A DNA stretch of 64,000 bases, taken from positions 992,001 to 1,056,000 of the forward strand of contig VDMD01000001.1 of the NCBI GenBank assembly GCA_007026445.1, in the 5' to 3' direction. The stretch is from Schizophyllum amplum. Taxonomy: Eukaryota > Basidiomycota > Agaricomycetes > Agaricales > Schizophyllaceae. How positions within the stretch are numbered: position 1 is the stretch's first letter; each line of letters opens with the position of its first letter. Position numbers and translations under genes: made by a program. The notes beneath the pieces are model-generated. The model saw only the letters and a list, made by a program, of their open reading frames with translations. It was not told where the DNA came from and made no database searches. Below, piece after piece: positions 33,030 to 42,331 of the stretch.

Positions 33030-34518
33030 CTACAACTTTCCGTTGACATACTTCGTTCCCTTGTCGACGCTGGGGGCGTCGCGCTCCTTGAACTCGTCCA
33101 AGACCTCGAACACATGCGGGAACACATCCTGCTCGATATCCTTGCCCCATATCACGTCCAGATGCTCATATCCATGTAGCCGCACGACCCTGGTATGCCC
33201 CGGCAGGTTCTTCGTCATCACCTGAATGTCCACCAGACTGTCCTGGTCGCCGTACATCAGCACGATCGGCGTCACTATATTGCGCGTCGGGAAGCGCGCG
33301 GGGCGGTACGAGCTCACGCTCGTGCGCGCGACATTCCCCACGCCCGCGCTCACGTCATCGTCGAACATCTGGAACGTCGCGCTGCGCATGATCTGGAACC
33401 AGTGCACCACCGACTTCGTCGACGCAAACGAGTACAGGTGCGCGTACGCGGCGATCTTCTGCGGGCCCGCGATGTTCGCGCCGTACCAGCGGAACAGCCA
33501 GCCGAGGCAAGTGTCGATGAGCACGGCGAAGATGGGCGGGTAGAGGATGCCCTGCCACATGGTGGCGGAGGAGAGGATGCACTTGCGGCCGAAGAAGAGG
33601 TACATGAGCGTAGGCGAGGCCTTCATGAGGCTGTCGACGATGGGCGCGGAGAGGCCAGGGGGCGCCATGGCGGGCGCGAGCGCGATGAACACGTTGACCT
33701 TTTGGTTGAGCTGTGGGTGAATGGAGAGGGCGGCGAAGGCCTGCGCGGTTCCCTGACTGAAGCCGATGTAGCTGAGCGTAGGCGCTTTGGTGACGTCGAG
33801 GATGTAGTGAATCGAGTCCGGGATATCATGCCAGGCGAAGTCGTCGATGCTGCACGGTGTCAGAGAATCATTCAGGCAAGTAGTTCCACCCCGCACCTGT
33901 AGTCCCAGAACTTGGCCGAATGTGGGCCATGGTGGATGGACTTGCGTGAGTACTTGTTGCCTCTACACAGTAGTCAGTATACGCCATCAGACGTGAGGGG
34001 GACACGCACCTGTTATTCCCTAACCACACATCGAACCCGCGCTCGACGAGCTGGAACGGCAGCGCGCGCTCCTCCGCGGTCAAGCAGACCCATATCTCGC
34101 TGTTCATCAGCAGTCCATGGTGCAGATACGCAACGGGGCCGCCCGTGCTGGCTCCCGGCAGCGCGCTCTGCTCGCCCTTCTTGTTGCAGAGCCGGTGGAG
34201 CGTGAGCAGGTAGCCGTCCTTCGTCAGGACGACGTGCTCCTCGGGCGTGTACCCGTAGATCTCGCACAGCGCATGGAAGTCGCGCGCGCGCAGGATCTTG
34301 TCGACTATCTGCTTCTCGGGCGAAGAGGGCGGCCGCTCGGCACGGTGGCGATGGTTGAAGAGCGTGCGCGATTTCTCGTAGCAGAGGTTGATGAAGGATT
34401 TGGGGAGGAAGAGGATGATGACGTGAAGGACAGACTCGAGGGCGATGAAGAGGAACCCAACAACAAGATATGCATATTCAAGAAGAGAGAGGCGCCCGAG
34501 CAGGGGAAGATGGGCCAT
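33030..34518 (-). CDS. Membrane-anchored acid-lipase/sterol-ester-hydrolase family protein, 464 aa
   Basis: Exons are 33030-33849, 33897-33962 and 34010-34518. An N-terminal hydrophobic hairpin (about residues 12-40) should anchor it to ER or lipid droplets. Then comes the AB-hydrolase lipase lid region (CEIYGYTPEEHVVLTKDGY) and the alpha/beta core. Oxyanion segment: VAYLHHGLLMNSEIW. Nucleophile: IGFSQGTAQ. Acid: YGDQDSLVD. Histidine: LHGYEHLDVIWG. This is the Tgl1/Yeh1 and lysosomal-acid-lipase family, which hydrolyses steryl esters or triacylglycerols. All three catalytic residues are present, so it should be active. Substrate choice is inferred from family. Confidence 0.9.
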
Positions 34519-34718
34519 TATAATGTGGTAGGAGCGAAGTTAACGAATGATTTCATGCACTGTCCATTCGCAATCACATGTGCCAGCAGCGAATAATACA
34601 AACTCATGATGATAGAGGCTAATACAGACAAATGCCCCATTACTATTACATGGCCTCCTTCAATGAACCATACATATCCGCGATAGATAATATTTTCGTT
34701 ACCCCCAACGCACAGAAA

Positions 34719-35641
34719 TTACGGGCAGAAAGTCAGGGTGTAGTCTGCAAGTGCGTCAGCTCCCTTCCGCAGACGCAGGACCGATACACTTACCAGCGTT
34801 GAGCGACGCATCGCAGTACCACAGCGCCGTGCCCGAGGGCTCGTCGTACGCGTACGCATACGAGTTCGGGCAGTTCGACTTGAAATAGTCGTACGACGAC
34901 GACCCCGAAGACGGGCAGTCCTCCGGGCCCCCCACATACGGGCCATTGCAGCACGCGGCCGCGTTCGACGGTTCCGCAAGACACGCGGACTTGCAGCCCA
35001 CGGAGTTACCCGCCGAATCGTACGGGCCTTTCAGGTTGTCCGGGCAGTTGGCCACGAGGTCGACGGGGCAGTCGGCGACCGGGCAGCCGACGTTGTTGGT
35101 GATGCGCATGGGGAGGTTGTACCCGTCGACGAGCGAGACGTCGTAGTTGTCGAGCCCCTGCTTGTCGCCGAGCGACCACTCGGCGACAGTGGCGGGCGCC
35201 ACACCCGTCCCGGTATGAGGGTCACAGACGAGGCCGCCGTTGCAGCCGCCGTCGACGCAGGAGTTGGGGCCCGGGTTGGTCGAGAAGTCACATTCGCGGC
35301 GGCCCTGTGGATGCGTTAGGCTGGATGAGTCTCTATCATAGGAGAAGCTAACTTACCCAGATGCGTCCCGCGTTCCAATTATCGGGGACATTGAAGGACA
35401 CAGACGTGTACGGCGCGGCCTCCCAGCCGGTCGTGTAGTCGGGAACCGCAGATCCAGCGGTCAAGTCCGTGTACATCCCCGGCCAAACGGTGAACGAGCA
35501 CGCGTTGTACACCTGCAGAAACGTGTCAGCCAAGCCGTCTCCCAACTACTCAGCACCCTAGTAGACAATGCCACTCACAGTAAACGTGCGCGCGGACGCG
35601 ACAGCGGCGAGGGCAAGCGCAGAAACGACACGAATGGACAT
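34719..35641 (-). CDS. Thaumatin-like protein (GH64/TLP superfamily), 251 aa
   Basis: Exons are 34719-34744, 34794-35304, 35357-35512 and 35579-35641. Exon 1 is a signal peptide (MSIRVVSALALAAVASA). The mature protein begins FTVVYNACSFTVWPGMY, the conserved TLP opening. It has many paired cysteines (GCPVADCPVDLVANCPD, CKSACL, AACCNGP, CPNSYAYAYDE) and ends DYTLTFCP, the family's standard last strand. It is secreted; fungal TLPs bind or cleave beta-glucan, often during fruiting or wall remodelling. A C-terminal relic of a second copy lies 1.3 kb upstream. The last coding exon is only 26 nt. Confidence 0.92.
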
Positions 35642-36907
35642 CTTGAGGGTGAGTGGTGCCGGGATAGTACTAGAGGAAAGTCAAGTAGGAGTGCGCAGCT
35701 CGAACTTGCTCTCTCACCTCCCCGTGGGCCTGTATATATACGCTCTTCAGAAATTCCCGAACTTGTTCAAAGTAGCGCTTGGTAGGTGAGTGGACGCGCC
35801 GTCAGGCCATTCACGAGATGCTTCGACCCGTAAGCCTGTATCATGCTTAGGTGGGGCGCCTGGTGGGCGTCGACGTGCCCGCGTAGGGCGTATAATGCGT
35901 TGAGTCCCCCGCCATTGTGTTTTGAGTGGGCTGCATGACCGCTAACAGGCCGCTGCAGACTGTTGCCGGCAGACGCCGCGGTCAATCGTTGACCATCATG
36001 ACCCAAGGGCACCTGTCCGCTGCACTGCACCTTGTGGCGAGCAGCTTGCTCAATCCAGATACCTTGCGGGAAGAAGACACGGAGCAGTGAGCGCCGAGCG
36101 GCGAGGATGGAGGTTGCGGGCGCACGGCTTCGTGAACTTGTGTGCATACGGCGCATGCGTCCCGCGGCGTCGTCTGTGCTCTTTCGCTTGTTTTCCGCCA
36201 GGCTCTGTGTCATCGTTTCTGACATACTGTGAGCATAAGAAAATGAGCAGAATTTGCAGCCGAGGGAGTTGAACAGACGAACCTTGTTCAAGTGTTGTCT
36301 CCCACGCCGGACGTTCGGTCCCAGAGAGGGATGTTGCGATATGTAAGTACTAACGCCAGTAAGGACAAGCGCAGCTCTAGAGATCACTGACAGCACATCA
36401 GCAAGAGCTCGCACGCAAGAGTTGAGGGACTCACTGCCTCCAACAAATGCAGATACAGATCCATACCTGGCATAGACGCGCCAGTCTAGAGCAAATGCAC
36501 AACCAGTAACAATCCAAAGGCGCAGGCTGTCGACTGCATAAATAAGCCGTTCATGTCGCTCTCAAAGCTCCGCGCCGCGTTCTCGTCAGTCACTCGTTGA
36601 GGTCGAGCTGAGGCTGTCGAGGCTGGTATTCGGCGCGGAGCACACTCGACAGCATCCTGCGGATATTCACACCTGGCATCCCATACTGAGAGGTGGTAGA
36701 CATGGACCCAGAGGTCGCTGACGTCGATTCGGAGGCCGCAGTGGATGTACCAGTACTGGTGGACCTAGCAAAGATCGATATGAACTGAGCGCCTTCGTAC
36801 GTAAGGCGCCTAGCACGCTCGCAGCCAAGGCATATAGCATGCCCGTACACAAGGCGCTTAACGCGCCTCTCCTCATCCTCTCCCCTCCCATGCAGAGTCG
36901 CAATCAC
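35642..36907. other. Intergenic stretch upstream of the thaumatin gene
   Basis: A TATATATA box (minus strand, 35732-35740) sits about 95 bp from the thaumatin start. Beyond it, a 215-codon minus-strand open frame (35767-36414) shows no conserved peptide, poor start context and no neighbours in phase; I regard it as chance. No gene assigned. Confidence 0.45.
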
Positions 36908-37050
36908 CTACGGGCAAAACTCCAGCGTGTAGTGCGCCCCTAACGACGCATCGCACGTAAACAGCGCGGTCCCAGACGACTCGTCTTAGGCGTGCACGCT
37001 GGGGCAGAAGTTCACCTTGAAGCATGAGTAGTACTCAGCGCCTGGAGGGG
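36908..37050 (-). pseudogene. C-terminal relic of a thaumatin-like gene
   Basis: Read on the minus strand, this segment gives YYSCFKVNFCPSVHA, a TAA stop, then DESSGTALFTCDASLGA and YTLEFCP with a final stop. It is the last ~40 residues of a thaumatin-like protein, closely resembling the intact copy at 34719-35641 (DEPSGTALWYCDASLNA, DYTLTFCP). The internal stop sits where the intact copy has Tyr. The intron that splits this part in the intact gene is absent, and no upstream thaumatin exons are detectable. It is a truncated, presumably dead duplicate. Confidence 0.75.
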
Positions 37051-37412
37051 TTGGACAATGAGGGGGATCAGTCAGATGAGTTAGCAAGCGGCTGATGAGG
37101 AGGTAGATGGTCGATGAGGAGGGAAAAAATGATGAGGAGTCCATCGGGTGATAAAAAGGCAACTAATCAGTCAATGTCAAGAGAGCAGTCTGCAGCCTGC
37201 TGAGGGAGGAGGATGGTGGCGTACCGGATGAGAGACTTCCAAACATGAAGACGCAGGGGGTTCCGCGTAGTATATACTTTGCACCCTGAGTACATCGTCA
37301 CCGTGATTGTGCATGTTGTTCTCCAGAAGTCCAACCCGGGGTACACGGGTTTTACACGGACTCTCCTTACGGCGGCTTTATACTTATACACTAAAGTGTG
37401 CACCTGTGATAT
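37051..37412. other. Intergenic, with repeated GATGAGGAG
   Basis: Between the thaumatin relic and the tRNA. GATGAGGAG occurs three times between about 37093 and 37140. No gene seen. Confidence 0.4.
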
Positions 37413-37495
37413 GGTCTAATAGTGTAGTGGTTATCACTCGGGATTTTGATTACGTAATAATTCCCGTAACCCAGGTTCGAACCCTGGTTAGACCT
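37413..37495 (+). tRNA. tRNA-Gln (anticodon TTG) with an 11-nt intron
   Basis: The acceptor stem pairs GGTCTAA (37413-37419) with TTAGACC (37488-37494). The anticodon stem pairs CGGGA (37439-37443) with TCCCG (37462-37466), and the T arm is CCAGG-TTCGAAC-CCTGG. The anticodon is TTG at 37446-37448, reading CAA (Gln). An 11-nt intron (37450-37460) follows the base 3' to the anticodon, the canonical eukaryotic nuclear position. Confidence 0.92.
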
Positions 37496-37695
37496 TAGCC
37501 CACCATGTAGCGTATCTTTTTTACCATACGACAATACCAAGCAGGCACATTGGCAAGGACTAGCAGCTTAGAGCTAGAGCTGATACGAGTCCAACGCACC
37601 AAGACGACGAAGAGGCGTGCGCGAGACGCGGGACCGCAAAGCCGTGACAGCCACTGACAGCGGCACCGCTATTGACGTCATCGAGTTTTTAGAAA

Positions 37696-37712
37696 CCAGG
37701 TTCGAACCCTGG
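37696..37712 (+). repeat. Orphan copy of a tRNA T arm
   Basis: The 17 bases of the T stem-loop of the upstream tRNA-Gln (CCAGGTTCGAACCCTGG) recur exactly here, 225 bp downstream. No convincing acceptor, D or anticodon arm surrounds them. It may be a remnant of tRNA duplication or a tRNA-derived fragment carrying an RNA polymerase III B box. Confidence 0.6.
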
Positions 37713-37746
37713 TGCTTTTGTGCAGCTGGACTACCGCTGGCGCTGA

Positions 37747-39177
37747 TTAGCTATGCACAAGGTAGTCTAGCGAAGTCATGAAGCTTCTTTGCAACGCCTC
37801 GCCTCCAGGAGAGTCCAGCGGATATCGAACACAGTCCGAGCGCAGGTGAGATTGTGGCACGGACAAGAAATCCCCAACGGCAGTCGGTACTACCATGGGC
37901 ACGAACGGCACCTCAAATAGAGGCAAAATAACGGGCAGAAGGCGATTTTGCATGTAGACTATGCCCACGATGAGCAAGGCAGTTATAACGAGCGCGTCAC
38001 ACTCACCTTGCAGATTATGATACAGCGACCAAGGATCGAGCGACGAGTCGAAAACGTTGGCATCGGACACCCTGTTCTGCGACGCGCATCGCGGCTGCTT
38101 GTACCACGCGCCGTGCCACATCAACGCGTTCTTGCTGACCACGTCGTCCTTCCGTACGAGGAGAAGCGTCTCGATGATTTCAGGCAACACAGTATCCAAC
38201 GTCGCGTCCAGCGCTGCATTCACCAGCCCGTCGACGCGCGAGAGCCGGCCATCCGGGCCAGTATAGTAGTCAGTGCGCGAGTCGCCACCGTGCCTTAGCA
38301 CGTCTGCCCAGGACAGCTCCCAGCGGTCCAGCGCACCAGGCTCATCGCTGACATTATACGTTGGGGCCGGCGCCGGCAGCGGCCCGCGGTGCAGGACAAC
38401 GACATGCGAGCGCCGCGCCAGCTCGAACCAGTTGCTATCCCGCGCACGCACCCCCGTAGCGCGGTCGACGCGCACCTCGCTGTATGCGCGCGGATCGGCG
38501 GCGACGAAGAGTGCAGAGGAAAGAGAGAAGCGGAGGAGGGCGGAGCCGAGGGAGACGAGGTCCTGGTCGCCGGGAAGCTTCTTGAAGCGGGGCTCGGCGC
38601 GTGATGTCGCGTTGCGCATGTGCGGGGGCAGGCAGATGTGGTGGAAGGTGCAGAATTCGGGGCCGAGGCAGGTGTGGTCTTCATCTATTGCATCAAGCCA
38701 GAGTGTGTGCAGGTGGTGCGTGGCTTCGGGGCCGACGAGGAGGACCTTTCTGGTGGAGAGGGAGGTGCAGAGAGAGCGAGCTATATGGTGAGGAAGAGCG
38801 GTATCTGGGGGAGGCGCGGATATGTTTTCCGAAGACGCCGATGTGTTTAGACATGTCCACTCGGGGTGGAAGGTCGGTCGAGAGTCGGAGTCCTGCGTGT
38901 TTGTTGCCCAAGTCCCTCGCGATACGAAGCAGTGCAGAGCGTCTTGCTTTGCTTGTATGTTATGCTGCACGGACTCGTCAACTAGGTATTGTCCGTTTTC
39001 CGTCCGCAGGTCGTGCAGGATGCCGGAGAGCTTAGAATCAAGGATGTGGTCGATTCGCCGTGTGTCAACGATAGTTAAGTTCGCGATATCCTGGCGAGGC
39101 GAGCGTAGAAGGAGATACAGACCAAGAGAAAGTGCGAGAACGTAGTATCGTCGCCTAAGCTTCAGGTAGGAGTGCAT
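37747..39177 (-). CDS. Type II membrane orphan, 460 aa, lumenal domain
   Basis: Two exons, 37747-37958 and 38007-39177. The 48-nt intron has perfect GTGAGT...TAG ends but is in frame and stopless. The protein starts MHSYLKLRRRYYVLALSLGLYLLL, an N-terminal signal anchor after basic residues, as in Golgi enzymes. The lumenal part has RKVLLVGPEATHHLHTLWLD, CLGPEFCTFHHICLPP, VVVLHRGPLPAP and DALMWHGAWYKQPRC-like segments (KNALMWHGAWYKQPRC in full). The overall arrangement weakly recalls SGNH/PC-esterase (TBL-type) polysaccharide acetyltransferases, but I cannot point to a complete catalytic set. Function unknown; Golgi glycan modification is a guess. Confidence 0.7.
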   Translation of the reverse strand: MHSYLKLRRRYYVLALSLGLYLLLRSPRQDIANLTIVDTRRIDHILDSKLSGILHDLRTENGQYLVDESVQHNIQAKQDALHCFVSRGTWATNTQDSDSRPTFHPEWTCLNTSASSENISAPPPDTALPHHIARSLCTSLSTRKVLLVGPEATHHLHTLWLDAIDEDHTCLGPEFCTFHHICLPPHMRNATSRAEPRFKKLPGDQDLVSLGSALLRFSLSSALFVAADPRAYSEVRVDRATGVRARDSNWFELARRSHVVVLHRGPLPAPAPTYNVSDEPGALDRWELSWADVLRHGGDSRTDYYTGPDGRLSRVDGLVNAALDATLDTVLPEIIETLLLVRKDDVVSKNALMWHGAWYKQPRCASQNRVSDANVFDSSLDPWSLYHNLQGECDALVITALLIVGIVYMQNRLLPVILPLFEVPFVPMVVPTAVGDFLSVPQSHLRSDCVRYPLDSPGGEALQRSFMTSLDYLVHS

Positions 39178-39219
39178 GATGCAAGGGACGGACAGATGGT
39201 GGCAAGAGCAAAGAAACAA

Positions 39220-39429
39220 CAGACGCTCATGAACTAATTCGGAACAATAGGCTTGATGTTTCCCACGGTCGCCTTACTCGCACACAAGTGTTGTTTACCT
39301 CTCGTAGTTCCAGACGATAACCTAACTTCTATCCTAATAAAAATGTACTACAATGGAGTGTACCCATGATACATAGCATACAGATCTAACACGACGACGA
39401 CAGTAGTCTCAAGCCCGCTCAGCTCAAGA
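39220..39429. other. 3' flank of TRP1, no feature seen
   Basis: Short AT-richer spacer between the orphan's upstream side and the TRP1 stop. No terminator-specific signal can be claimed beyond AATAAAAAT near 39336. Confidence 0.3.
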
Positions 39430-41884
39430 TCACGCCTTGACAGCCTGAATGAATGCCCGGACCTTCTCCAAGTCCTTCGCACTCCCGTCCTCCGTCTCCA
39501 CACCACCGCTCACATCCACCGCCCACGGGCCCACCTTCGTCACCGCCTCCGCCACATTCTCCGGCGTCAGCCCGCCCGCAAGTACCAGCGGCATCGGGTA
39601 CGCCGGCGCGAGCGCCACCGCCCCGCCATGCTTCGACACATCCACCACATCCCCGTTCACATGCCCGTTCACCGCGCCCTTGTACGCCGCGCCGCCGTCC
39701 GTGACGATCTCGCCCGCCTGCACCACGCTCCGCGCGAGGTCCCAGTCCGCCACCTGCCCGCTCCCGCCGGACAGGCCGTCCGCCGTCATGCTGTCGAGCA
39801 GCACGAACTGGTGCGCGCCGCCGCGTGTGATGCCCGCAACGCCGCGCGCGTCCGAGCCGACGTGGAAGACCTTGACGACGGGCACGGGAATGTGCCGCGC
39901 GAGGTCGATGGGCTCGGCGCCGTGCAGCTGCACCATGTCGAGCTGCGCCTGCTCGACGGCCTGCAGGATGGTGTCCAGGGGCGCGTTTTGGAAGACGCCG
40001 ACGAGGAGGGGGCGGGAGGAGGAGGTAGAGAGGCGGGTAGCGTGCGCGCTGAACCAGGGGGCGTTGCTGGTGGAGGGGCGGAGGGGGTAGAGTCGGAGTA
40101 GCGGGCGGCGCGGACCGCCTTGGAGATGGCCTTCGCGGTCGGGAGGTCCACTGCGCGTTTTGAGGAGGGAACCAACATGAGGCCGAGCATGTCGGCGCCT
40201 GCCTCGGCAACCTGTAAGGCCTCCTCCTCGGACCGGATGCCGCAAATCTTGACGAGAGGCTTCGACTGCGTCCAGCTCGACGTGGTCGGTTCGGGGAGGG
40301 ACAGGAGATGACGGATGAAGGCGCCGGTGTCCTTTGCGCGCATCAAGCTCTCGCCGATGAGGACGGCAGACACGCCCTCGGAGTGGTACTTCTTGACGTC
40401 CTCGGGCGTCGCGATACCGCTCAGCGCAGCGAGGATGACGTCATTGCCCTTGATCATCTCCGTCAAGCGGCTCGTCGTGCTCATATCCACGTTGAAATCA
40501 TGGAGGTTGCGGTTGTTGACACCGATGACCTTCGAACCCAGCGCGAGCGCAATGTCCATCTCCCGAGTGTTGTTGACTTCAACAAGGGGCTCCATGCCGA
40601 GCTCGAGCGAGTACTTGTACAGGTCCTGCAGCAGGGCCTCGGGCAGCATACTGACAATCAGCAGAACTGTGTCCGCACCCCAGAGGCGGGCCTCGAGGAT
40701 CTGGTATCGAGAGAGGATGAAGTCCTTGCGTAGGATGGCGGGGCGGTTGGGAAGGTTGGCCACGGCCATACGCGCGTGCAGCATGTCCTGCAGCGAGCCA
40801 AGGAACCATTTTGGCTCGGTGAGGACAGATATTGTGTGTGCGCCCGCGAGCGCGTATGTCAGCGCTTGAGACGCAGGGGACGTCGTAACGGATATGGGAC
40901 CCTTCGACGGAGATGCACGCTTGATTTCAGCGAGAAGCGATGGGCTGTCTGCTGCCTTCTGCTTCAAGCGATCAACGAAGGAGATGAGCGGAGGGGCAAT
41001 ATTGAGCGAGTAGTTCGTCAAGAGGTCTTGCATCGTCGTCCCTGCTGTAGACTGCGCCTGCGCGACGTCGGCAATGCGCTGCTTGTAGATCTTGTCAAGG
41101 ATCGACGGGGCCTTAGACGCGACGCTCGGGTTCTTCGCCATCTGCTGCGGCATGGTCTCCGTGGGGAAGGGGGGCAGAGAGCGATCGTTGACGCGGGCCT
41201 CCGGGTTCTCCTCCCAGGTGCCGCCACGGAGATTGAGGAAGTTGCGAATGTACGCCTCGCCGCCCTCACTCAAGACACTCTCGCAGTGGTACTGGATGGC
41301 CTCGACCGTGTATTTGCGGTGGCGAACGCCCATGATGACACCAGACTCCTCGGTGAGAGCCGTGATGGCGAGATCGGCAGGCAGGGTCGAGTGCGACGCG
41401 CTGAGAGAGTGATACCGCGTGGAAAGGATGCCCTGCGGGACGTCTTTGAAGCAGCCGCGGTTATCGTGGCGTACGCGGCTGAGCTTTCCGTGCATGATCT
41501 CGCCGGCATAGCTGCAGGTCGAGTCAGTAAGCGCCCACTTCCAGAGTAACTCGGCACGCACGCAATCGTCCCTCCCATTACGTCGACAATGCACTCGAGG
41601 CCCATGCAGACGCCCATGATGGGGACTTTGCCCGTGAAGTACTTTATGGCTGCGTTGGAGATCCCCGAGTCGGTTTTGGGGTGACCAGGGCCGGGGGAGA
41701 TGAACAGCGAGTTGATCTGCAGCTGGGGAAGGAGGTCGGCGGAGATGGCATCGTTGCGGATGACCGTCACGTCTGCGCCGAGAAGGGAGATCTGCTGGTA
41801 GAGGTTCCAGGTGAAGGAGTCAAAGTTGTCGATCATGAGGACATCGAGCTTGCGCGCGAGATGCGGGGGAAGTGTGGTGGCCAT
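39430..41884 (-). CDS. TRP1: Trifunctional tryptophan biosynthesis protein (GATase-IGPS-PRAI), with an apparent frame break
   Basis: Exons are 41562-41884 and 39430-41511. Domains in order: glutamine amidotransferase of anthranilate synthase (LMIDNFDSFTWNLYQ; FISPGPGHP; nucleophile in MGVCMGLE; His/Glu in IQYHCESV), indole-glycerol-phosphate synthase (LAEIKRASPSKG; ILRKDFI; VLIGESLM) and phosphoribosylanthranilate isomerase (VKICGIRSEEE; LLVGVFQNAPL; VDVSGGVETEDG). About 801 codons. Together with a separate component I it makes anthranilate and supplies steps 3 and 4. Between ISKAVRAAR and NAPWFSAH (about 40050-40115) the frame shifts by one base and no GT-AG or GC-AG intron restores it. This may be an assembly indel in a C-rich tract. 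The ATG at 41884 is preceded by a TATATA at 41948. Confidence 0.92.
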
Positions 41885-41947
41885 TGCGACGACGAATAGA
41901 AACAAGGGGGGGGCCGCGAAGATACGCTCGGAAAATGCCCGCTGGCG

Positions 41948-41955
41948 TATATAAA
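41948..41955 (-). promoter_or_regulatory. TATA-like box of TRP1
   Basis: TATATAAA (plus-strand reading) lies about 64 bp upstream of the TRP1 ATG. No classical Gcn4 site was noticed in the adjoining 380 bp. Confidence 0.4.
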
Positions 41956-42331
41956 GGAAAGACCGGAGCTAGGCGGCGGTGCCGCGATGTCAAGAGGCAA
42001 GCGGCGGATTGATGTCAATATTTGTGATACTCTCTATTTGTTCACCGGCCCGCGGCTCTTCTTCAAACCAAGATGGGGCAAATTCTGACTCACCCACGCA
42101 TTCCGAGTCACTTTCGTATGTTCTACGCTGCTGGCTCAACTTCACAAGTGCTACTCCCCCAACGCCGACAGAGGCGGCCTTGAAGCAACCCGGCCTGTTT
42201 ACCCCTTCTATCGCCGGACGCGGACATCAAGTTCGACCAGAAATCAGCGTCGCATTCCTTCCAGGATACATACCCCAGGTTGCATCGGTTCATTTCATGT
42301 TACAAGTTCGTGTTCCAGTGCCGCGCCCCCC
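41956..42331. other. Intergenic, no gene seen
   Basis: TRP1 upstream region and 3' flank of the carboxypeptidase gene. A plus-strand open frame spanning 41979-42383 overlaps the last carboxypeptidase exon and is a shadow. Confidence 0.45.

Noticed and set aside
35767..36414. 215-codon minus-strand open frame upstream of the thaumatin gene
   Set aside because: No conserved peptide, no good start context, no splice partners; likely chance in GC-rich DNA.
39419..40210. Arg/Pro-rich frame overlapping the PRAI domain of TRP1
   Set aside because: The competing frame contains recognisable isomerase motifs; this one is compositional.
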